Below are positions 58,670 to 64,000 of a stretch of 64,000 nucleotides of DNA, piece by piece. The DNA comes from Arthrobacter sp. ZGTC131 (GTDB taxonomy: Bacteria; Actinomycetota; Actinomycetes; Actinomycetales; Micrococcaceae), in assembly GCF_002929275.1 (NCBI RefSeq), contig NZ_PJIK01000012.1, positions 1-64,000 of the forward strand. Reading direction: 5' to 3'. The position numbers and the translations under genes are program-made. Position 1 is the first letter of the stretch, and each line of letters starts with the position of its first letter. The notes under the pieces are model-generated. The model saw only the letters and a program-made list of their open reading frames with translations. It searched no databases and was not told where the DNA came from.

Positions 58670-60127
58670 ATGTCAACAATGTCGTTGCAAGCAGCACGCC
58701 CGCCCGCGTCGGGCTCCAAACATCGCGGATACCTCACCCGCCTGACCGTCATCTCCACCCTTGGCGGACTCCTGTTCGGCTACGACACCGGAGTCATCTC
58801 CGGTGCGCTGCTTTACATGCAGGACTCATTTAGCATGACCCCGGTGGAGGAGGCAACGGTCGTCAGCGCCCTGCTGTTCCCCGGCGCCGCTGTTGGCGCA
58901 CTCAGCGGCGGGCGGCTCGCCGACGCGCTGGGACGCCGCGGCACTCTGCTCATCTGCGCCTTGCTCTTCCTCGTCGGCGCCCTGGGCTGCGCGATCGCGC
59001 CTAACGTCGGCTTTATGATCGTCGCCCGCGTGGTTCTCGGCCTCGGCGTGGGAGCCGCAGCCGTCACCTGCCCCCTCTATCTCGCGGAAATGGCGCCGGC
59101 GCACCTCCGCGGCCGCATGGTCACTATCAACGAGCTGATGATCGTCACCGGACAGATGCTCGCCTTCGCCATCAACGCGCTTCTCGACACCCTCATCCAA
59201 GACACGTCCGTATGGCGCCTGATGCTCGGCGTGGCGTCCATCCCCGCGATTGCGCTCCTGATCGGCATGCTCGTGCTGCCCGAGTCACCGCGCTGGTTCG
59301 CGCTCCGGGACCGTTTTGCAGACAGCCGGCGAATCCTGGACTTGAGCCGCAGCCCCGAGGAAGCGGATTTCGAGTACAAGGAAATCGTTGAGTCTGCCAA
59401 GACAGCGAGGGATGAGCGCTCCCACGCCTGGCGGGATCTCAAGAACAACCCGTGGATGCGCAAGCTCCTCTGGATTGGCATCGGACTCGCCGTGGTCCAG
59501 CAGGCCACCGGCATCAACACCGTGAACTACTACGCCCCGAGCATCCTTGAACGCAGCGGGCTCGGCGTGAGCGCGTCGCTGGTCGCAACCATTGCAGTGG
59601 GCGTGACCTCGGTGGTCATGACGATCGTGGGCATCTGGCTACTCGGCTTCATCGGGCGGCGCCGCATGCTCATCATCGGCTTCTCCGGGGTTGTGGGCTC
59701 CCAGGCGCTTCTCGCCGTCGTCTTCATGCTCCCCCAGTCGGATGCCGTCAGTTACACGATCCTGGCCGCCATGATGCTGTTCGTCGCCTTCGTGCAGTGC
59801 TTCATCGGAACCTGCGTCTGGCTGCTCCTGTCGGAGATCTTCCCGATCGCCATCCGGGGATTCGCCATGGGGATTGCGGTCTTTGCCCTCTGGACCGTCA
59901 ACGCTGCCATCTCCTTCCTTTTCCCGATCCTCGTGGTGGCCTTGGGATCGACGGGAACCTTCGCCGTGTTCGTGCTGGTGAATGTCCTGTCCCTGGCCTT
60001 TGTGGCGAAGTTCGTGCCGGAGACCATGGGGCAGTCCCTGGAAGAACTGGAGGTGCACTTCCGCACCGGTGCCTTGCCCATCGTCGTTCCCGCCGCGGCG
60101 TCCGGCAAGGCTGCGGCGACCCAATGA
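58670..60127 (+). CDS. Sugar-porter MFS transporter
   Basis: 485 residues, ATG start (an internal ATG at 58679 is possible). Twelve spans. Sugar-porter landmarks: GGLLFGYDTGVISGALLYMQ in helix 1, DALGRRGTLL, LPESPRWFALRDRFADSRRI, QQATGINTVNYYAPSILERS in helix 7 and VPETMGQSLEELE at the C-terminus. A proton-sugar symporter; the substrate (arabinose, galactose, inositol or other) is not determinable. Controlled by the LacI operator at 58575-58590. Confidence 0.88.
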   Translation: MSTMSLQAARPPASGSKHRGYLTRLTVISTLGGLLFGYDTGVISGALLYMQDSFSMTPVEEATVVSALLFPGAAVGALSGGRLADALGRRGTLLICALLFLVGALGCAIAPNVGFMIVARVVLGLGVGAAAVTCPLYLAEMAPAHLRGRMVTINELMIVTGQMLAFAINALLDTLIQDTSVWRLMLGVASIPAIALLIGMLVLPESPRWFALRDRFADSRRILDLSRSPEEADFEYKEIVESAKTARDERSHAWRDLKNNPWMRKLLWIGIGLAVVQQATGINTVNYYAPSILERSGLGVSASLVATIAVGVTSVVMTIVGIWLLGFIGRRRMLIIGFSGVVGSQALLAVVFMLPQSDAVSYTILAAMMLFVAFVQCFIGTCVWLLLSEIFPIAIRGFAMGIAVFALWTVNAAISFLFPILVVALGSTGTFAVFVLVNVLSLAFVAKFVPETMGQSLEELEVHFRTGALPIVVPAAASGKAAATQ

Positions 60128-60203
60128 AGTCCCGTGTCCGTGCGGCCGCTCTCCGCCGTTCATAGCCGCTGAGCGTAACCGGCATTGCTTCAGGAGCTTG
60201 TAG

Positions 60204-60227
60204 GGGGCGGCGGCCGTCCGCCGCCCC
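60204..60227 (+). terminator. Terminator hairpin between sugar porter and LacI gene
   Basis: A 10-bp stem (GGGGCGGCGG and complement) with a CCGT loop, about 76 bp after the porter stop. Could also fold in the leader of the LacI gene. Confidence 0.55.
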
Positions 60228-60262
60228 GCTGCGCGATACGCTGGGCGCCAGGAGGTGGCCAA

Positions 60263-61303
60263 GTGTCGGGGAATGAAGTAAAGCGGCAGCTAACGGGCAG
60301 GCGCGCCACGATTGTCGATGTGGCGCAGGAAGCAGGCGTCTCACGGGCACTCGTATCCCTGGTCCTCCGGGGCTCGCCCAAGGTCAGCGAGCAAAAACGA
60401 AAGGCCGTCGCCGAGGCAATGGCCGCCCTCGACTACAGGCCGAGCAACGCAGCGCGCTCCCTTGCCAGCGGACGGACCGGTGTTGTGGGAGTCCTGCTCG
60501 ATGACCTGGCGAACCCCTGGTTCGTGGAGCTGCTCGACGGGCTAAAGAGCGTGTTCCTGGAGAAGGACCTGCGGATGGTCCTCGGCGATCCGCGCTACCT
60601 CGCCCGCCCCGGGGAAAGCCCGGTGTCCCCTTTCATGGATCTGCGCGTCGACGGACTCGTCATCGCAGGAGACATACCGCCCGACGACGACCTGACCCGG
60701 GCATCCCTGCACACACCCACAGTCGTAGCCGGCGTCCGCGGATTCGACCTGCCCGCAGCGGATCTGGTTGCCAACGACGATGTGGCCGGCGCGCGCATGG
60801 CCGTGGATCACCTGATAGACCTCGGCCACCGCGACATCGCCCATCTTGCCGCGCCGACCAGAGCCGGCGGGCTGCGGGCCAGCGTCTATCAGGACACCAT
60901 GTCCCGCCACGGACTCAAGGAATACGTCCGGGTAGAGCAAACCGACATGACCGAAAAGACCGGTTTTGAGGCCATGACTCGTCTTCTCGACGGCGGGCGG
61001 CCGCCCACGGCGGTGTTTGCGGCCACCGACCTCCTCGCCGTTGGAGCGCTCTCTGCCGCTGCCGGACGCTCCGTTGGCGTTCCTTCGCAGCTGTCAGTCG
61101 TGGGGTACGACAACACCTATCTCGGGCAGATCCGCCACCTTTCCCTGACCACCGTTGACCCCGTCAGCCGTGACGTCGGCAAACGTGCCGCGGAACTGCT
61201 GCTGGAGCGCATGGCGGAACCGCGGTTGCCCCAACGCACCGAAGTCCTGCCCCCTCACCTGGTCGTCCGCGGCAGCACGACGGCGGCCGCCGGCCATGAC
61301 TGA
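60263..61303 (+). CDS. LacI-family repressor of the sugar porter
   Basis: 346 residues from GTG with AGGAGGTGG 5 nt upstream. Helix-turn-helix ATIVDVAQEAGVSRALVSLV, hinge with RPSNAARSLASGRTG, then the sensor domain: GVLLDDLANPWFVELLDGLK, NDDVAGARMAVDHLIDLGHR, AVFAATDLLAVGAL and LSVVGYDNTYLGQIRHLSLT. Downstream of the porter on the same strand; the perfect LacI-type palindrome at the porter promoter is its likely operator. May also auto-regulate. Confidence 0.93.
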   Translation: MSGNEVKRQLTGRRATIVDVAQEAGVSRALVSLVLRGSPKVSEQKRKAVAEAMAALDYRPSNAARSLASGRTGVVGVLLDDLANPWFVELLDGLKSVFLEKDLRMVLGDPRYLARPGESPVSPFMDLRVDGLVIAGDIPPDDDLTRASLHTPTVVAGVRGFDLPAADLVANDDVAGARMAVDHLIDLGHRDIAHLAAPTRAGGLRASVYQDTMSRHGLKEYVRVEQTDMTEKTGFEAMTRLLDGGRPPTAVFAATDLLAVGALSAAAGRSVGVPSQLSVVGYDNTYLGQIRHLSLTTVDPVSRDVGKRAAELLLERMAEPRLPQRTEVLPPHLVVRGSTTAAAGHD

Positions 61304-61337
61304 GCCGGACAGTAGCGGGGTACTCAGCTGAATAAAT

Positions 61338-61365
61338 GCTGAGAGTTGTTGTGGAGAGGCTGAGA
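61338..61365 (+). promoter_or_regulatory. Direct repeat GCTGAGA upstream of the histidine kinase
   Basis: GCTGAGA at 61338-61344 and again at 61359-61365 (21 bp apart, two helical turns). An inverted arm CTCAGC at 61323-61328 precedes them. OmpR-type regulators bind such spaced direct repeats; the complementary motif recurs upstream of the regulator gene. Confidence 0.5.
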
Positions 61366-61417
61366 AAGCCGCGTCCCGGGCTTTGTTTATAGCCGGTGGC
61401 GGCCGCATCCTTGGATC

Positions 61418-62866
61418 ATGGATGCAGTCCGGACGCTTGCCGGTCGTGGCGTACCCCGGACTCTCTGGGGTGTGCGAAAGCGCGCCACGGCCACTGCTGT
61501 GTTGGTCGTGGCTGCGGCGCTTGTCATCGGCGGCCTGACCATGCTGGTGCTGCTGCAGACATCGCTCGTCGCCACTGCGGAGGTCGCTGCCCGGGGCGAG
61601 GCCACGGACGTCGCCGCCCAAATCTCCGAACAGGGCCTGGCTGAAGGACGCCATATCATCGAAGCTGCCGGGGACGTCGGGCAGTATGTCCAGCTCCTGA
61701 GTCCGCAGGGGTCCGTCGTCTTCTCCTCGGTACCTGCCGCGGCAGCGGCTCCGCTGACCGGTTTACGTCCGGACGAGGGGCAAACGGTGGTCCAGGGCGT
61801 GCCCGAGCTGGACAGCCTCGATAACGACGACGACTTCCTGGTTGTGGCGACCGGGGTCCGTGACAAGGGCGTTCTTTATACGGTGGTGGTGGCCGTCACG
61901 ACCCAGGTCGAGGCCAATACCGTGGCCACGGTGTCGTGGTTCGTGCTCGGCGCTACGCCGCTGTTGTTGACGCTTGTAGGGACCGCCGTCTGGATGCTGG
62001 TGGGCCGGTCCCTGCAACAGGTGGAGAGAATCCGGGGCCAGGTTGCCACGATCACCGCCCGCCGGCTGGACGGACGGGTGGAAGTTCCGCCTACCGCCGA
62101 TGAGATCCAGGCCCTGGCGCAGACAATGAACTCCATGCTGGAACGGCTCGAGGCTGCCGATCTGGAACAGCGGCGCTTTGTCTCGGACGCCAGCCATGAG
62201 CTGCGCAGCCCCCTCGCCACCCTCAGTGCCGGGGTGGAAATCGCCGCCGCCGATCAGTCCGGGCGGACATGGGACGAGATGAAGTCGGTCCTTGCCGGCG
62301 AAACAGCCAGGATGCAGTACCTCGTTGAAAATCTTCTCACCCTGGCCAAGGCCAACGACGGAGGGCTGCGCCTGGAGAAGACCGATGTGGATCTCGACGA
62401 CGTCCTGAACGACGAGATTGTTCGGCTGCGCTCGACGAGCCGGCACCGGATCGTGGCGCATCTTGAACCGGCGCGGATCACTGGCGATGCGCGCAGGCTC
62501 GCCCAAGTGGTCCGGAATGTCCTCGACAATGCCGATCGGTATGCCAAGTCCGTGGTTTCCATCGAGGTTCACAACGCCGAGGCCCAAGCCACCATAACCA
62601 TCGATAACGACGGGCCGCCTGTGCCCGCCGCAGACCGGGAACGGATATTCGAGAGGTTTGTCCGGCTTGATGAAAGCCGGTCCCGCGAACGGGGCGGCAG
62701 TGGCCTTGGTCTTGCCATTGCGGCCGCCGTCGTGGCAGCCCATCACGGGTCGATCAGGGCATCAGAAGCGCCCGGCGGCGGATGCCGCTTTGAAATGGTC
62801 TTTCCGCACGCCGCGCCCGCCGACGACACCGGCAAGAAGGTCTCGGGCAGGAAAATATCTCGTTAA
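61418..62866 (+). CDS. Sensor histidine kinase
   Basis: 482 residues from ATG. Spans at ~26-48 and ~167-190 flank an extracytoplasmic sensor domain; a HAMP linker follows (VERIRGQVATITARRLDGRV), then the dimerisation helix FVSDASHELRSPLATLSAGV with the phosphorylated His, and an ATPase domain (VVRNVLDNADRYAKSVVSIE, then GGSGLGLAIAAAVVAAHHGS). Typical of actinobacterial envelope-stress kinases. Its likely partner is the convergent response regulator. Confidence 0.92.
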   Translation: MDAVRTLAGRGVPRTLWGVRKRATATAVLVVAAALVIGGLTMLVLLQTSLVATAEVAARGEATDVAAQISEQGLAEGRHIIEAAGDVGQYVQLLSPQGSVVFSSVPAAAAAPLTGLRPDEGQTVVQGVPELDSLDNDDDFLVVATGVRDKGVLYTVVVAVTTQVEANTVATVSWFVLGATPLLLTLVGTAVWMLVGRSLQQVERIRGQVATITARRLDGRVEVPPTADEIQALAQTMNSMLERLEAADLEQRRFVSDASHELRSPLATLSAGVEIAAADQSGRTWDEMKSVLAGETARMQYLVENLLTLAKANDGGLRLEKTDVDLDDVLNDEIVRLRSTSRHRIVAHLEPARITGDARRLAQVVRNVLDNADRYAKSVVSIEVHNAEAQATITIDNDGPPVPAADRERIFERFVRLDESRSRERGGSGLGLAIAAAVVAAHHGSIRASEAPGGGCRFEMVFPHAAPADDTGKKVSGRKISR

Positions 62867-62892
62867 CTCCAGCCAGGCCCATACTCGCAGCG

Positions 62893-63579
62893 CTATCCCA
62901 CCGGGGTCCTGTCGGCGGTGAGCAGGTATCCCATGCCTCGGACCGTCATCAGGGTCTGCACATCGAACGGGACATCGATTTTCCGGCGGAGGTACCCAAT
63001 ATAGACCTCGACGACGTTCTCGCCGCCGTCAAAGGCCGCATCCCACACGTTGTCCAAAATCTCGCCCTTTGAAACCACCTGGCCGGGCCGCCGCATCAGG
63101 AAATGCAGCAGCGCGTACTCCTTGGCGGTCAGCGCAATCGCTGCCTCCCCGCGGCGCACTTGGCGGCTTGCAGTGTCAAGGCTCAGGGATCCCAGCTCCA
63201 GGACAACGGGCCGCTCCGGCGCTCCGCGGCGGATCAGCGCCCTTATCCTGGCAACGAGGACGACGAAGCTGAACGGCTTGGTCAAGTAGTCGTCGGCTCC
63301 AAGGTCGAAAGCGTCCGCCTGGTCGTACTCGCCGTCTTTGGCCGTCAGCATCAAGACCGGCGTCCAGATTTTGCGGCCGCGGACTTCTTTCAGCACGTCG
63401 TAGCCATTTTTCAGAGGCAACATCAGATCGAGCAGAATCACATCGTAGGTCTTCTCCGTGGCGGCCCAGACTCCGGTGACCCCGTCATGGACAACGTCCA
63501 CCACGAATCCCTCGTTGGTCAGTCCGCGGCGGACTGTATCGGCCAACTGCTTTTCGTCCTCAACGATGAGAATTCTCAC
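62893..63579 (-). CDS. OmpR-family response regulator
   Basis: 228 residues. Receiver with RILIVEDEKQLADTVRRGLT, VILLDLMLPLKNGYDVLKEV (phospho-Asp), LMLTAKDGEYD and LTKPFSFVVLVAR; C-terminal winged helix LTAKEYALLHFLMRRPGQVV then VVEVYIGYLRRKID and MGYLLTAD. It faces the kinase tail-to-tail, 26 bp apart. Repeats of TCTCA are present upstream. Confidence 0.93.
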   Translation of the reverse strand: MRILIVEDEKQLADTVRRGLTNEGFVVDVVHDGVTGVWAATEKTYDVILLDLMLPLKNGYDVLKEVRGRKIWTPVLMLTAKDGEYDQADAFDLGADDYLTKPFSFVVLVARIRALIRRGAPERPVVLELGSLSLDTASRQVRRGEAAIALTAKEYALLHFLMRRPGQVVSKGEILDNVWDAAFDGGENVVEVYIGYLRRKIDVPFDVQTLMTVRGMGYLLTADRTPVG

Positions 63580-63649
63580 GCCCGCCTCCGCCCACTCATT
63601 CTCGAAGTATCCCTGACGGAGGGCTTGCCTGTCCCCTGCCGCACGGGAT

Positions 63650-63667
63650 TCTCAGCTTGCTCTCATG
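63650..63667. promoter_or_regulatory. Direct repeat TCTCAGC-TTGC-TCTCATG upstream of the response regulator
   Basis: Two 7-mers at 11-bp spacing (63650-63656 and 63661-63667), 70 bp from the regulator start. TCTCAGC is the complement of GCTGAGA upstream of the kinase, consistent with autoregulation by this OmpR-type protein. Confidence 0.5.
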
Positions 63668-63724
63668 ACCGGTGCACCATGCTGTGCATAAGTCTTTCGT
63701 ACCCGTACAGGAAAGAACGCCACC

Positions 63725-63802
63725 ATGTACGCCACTGCAGGGCCCGCGGTCACCCTCAGTCCCCCTCGGCGCAAAAATCTGGGCACGGACAAGCCACCGT
63801 GA
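63725..63802 (+). CDS. Possible 25-aa peptide
   Basis: ATG with AGGAAAG upstream, 25 codons (MYATAGPAVTLSPPRRKNLG then a short tail). It may be a leader peptide in the region before the HA-domain gene. Too short to assign; included because of its ribosome site. Confidence 0.25.
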   Translation: MYATAGPAVTLSPPRRKNLGTDKPP

Positions 63803-63857
63803 TCCGTTCGCATGCCTCTGAACAAGCGAGAAGAACCTACCGAGGAAGTGAACGTCA

Positions 63858-64000
63858 GTGGCAAACATACGATGGGACTTGGTTCCCAACCCGGAGTGGG
63901 TACAAATGTACCGACGCGGCCTCAGCCGCGGGCAGATCTCAGCGCGGACGGGGGCGCCCATATCAACCGTGGGTTACCACCTGGCTGCCGCAAGGACCGC
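63858..64000 (+). CDS. Helicase-associated-domain-type protein, N-terminal part (cut by window end)
   Basis: GTG start with GAGGAAG 9 nt upstream; an in-frame TGA at 63849 excludes an earlier start. The first 47 residues include VPNPEWVQMYRRGLSRGQIS then VGYHLAAARTA, closely matching the N-terminus of the HA-domain protein at 23434-24087 (same P-x-PEWV-x-MYR-x-GLSR-x-QI pattern). The rest lies outside the window, so HA domains are expected but unseen. Confidence 0.7.
   Translation, partial: MANIRWDLVPNPEWVQMYRRGLSRGQISARTGAPISTVGYHLAAART

Overview
The window looks like chromosomal DNA from a high-GC actinobacterium of the Arthrobacter/Pseudarthrobacter type (Micrococcaceae). The base composition, frequent GTG starts, GAF-ANTAR proteins, a PPK2, ABC sugar importers without their own ATPase, and LacI/ROK/GntR-controlled sugar islands all fit. 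This placement is inference; there is no rRNA or other taxonomic marker. I saw no tRNA, rRNA, CRISPR array, insertion sequence or prophage.

Layout. 1-12 kb holds small stress/envelope and unknown genes: a DUF3618 protein, a membrane-anchored hydrolase, two tandem GAF-ANTAR RNA-binding regulators, a Ca2+/H+ antiporter, a secreted glycosidase-like protein with five FG-GAP repeats, an ammonium channel, a VOC protein joined to a debranching-enzyme remnant, and a hydrolase. 12-15 kb has a relic of an amino-acid binding protein, a DUF6919 protein and an orphan SsuA-like binding protein. 15-20.7 kb is a compact N-acetylglucosamine island: a GntR repressor with two palindromic operators, a sugar porter, a BadF-type kinase, a SIS-domain deaminase/isomerase and NagA. 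21-34.5 kb is a housekeeping and accessory mix: FAD oxidase, SRPBCC, a helicase-associated-domain protein, CYTH-CHAD and PPK2 (a polyphosphate pair) around a YbdK-type ligase, AlkD-like repair, a transglycosylase, a histidine phosphatase, a cyclodeaminase-like protein, and an Lrp regulator with a DMT exporter. 34.5-39 kb has a tiny helix-turn-helix protein under two perfect operators, a phosphoribosyltransferase-hydrolase fusion, CapA and gamma-glutamyltransferase.

39-61 kb is a run of carbohydrate islands. First comes a polyol operon (binding protein, two permeases, polyol dehydrogenase, PfkB kinase) with a divergent AraC regulator; it fits sorbitol or mannitol oxidation to a ketose followed by phosphorylation. 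Then comes xylose catabolism (xylB, xylA, divergent ROK repressor). Then a LacI-controlled operon of a binding protein, two permeases, two Gfo/Idh dehydrogenases, a TIM-barrel isomerase/epimerase and ThuA, which fits an oxidation-based (3-keto) route for an unidentified glycoside. Last is a sugar porter with its own LacI repressor, whose promoter carries a perfect 16-bp operator.

61-64 kb has a histidine kinase and an OmpR-type regulator arranged tail-to-tail but sharing an upstream motif, and the start of a second helicase-associated-domain protein cut by the window edge. The strongest leads for new biology are the 66-residue helix-turn-helix protein with its operator/promoter unit, the ThuA/Gfo-Idh glycoside operon, and several small or remnant genes that conventional calling may miss.
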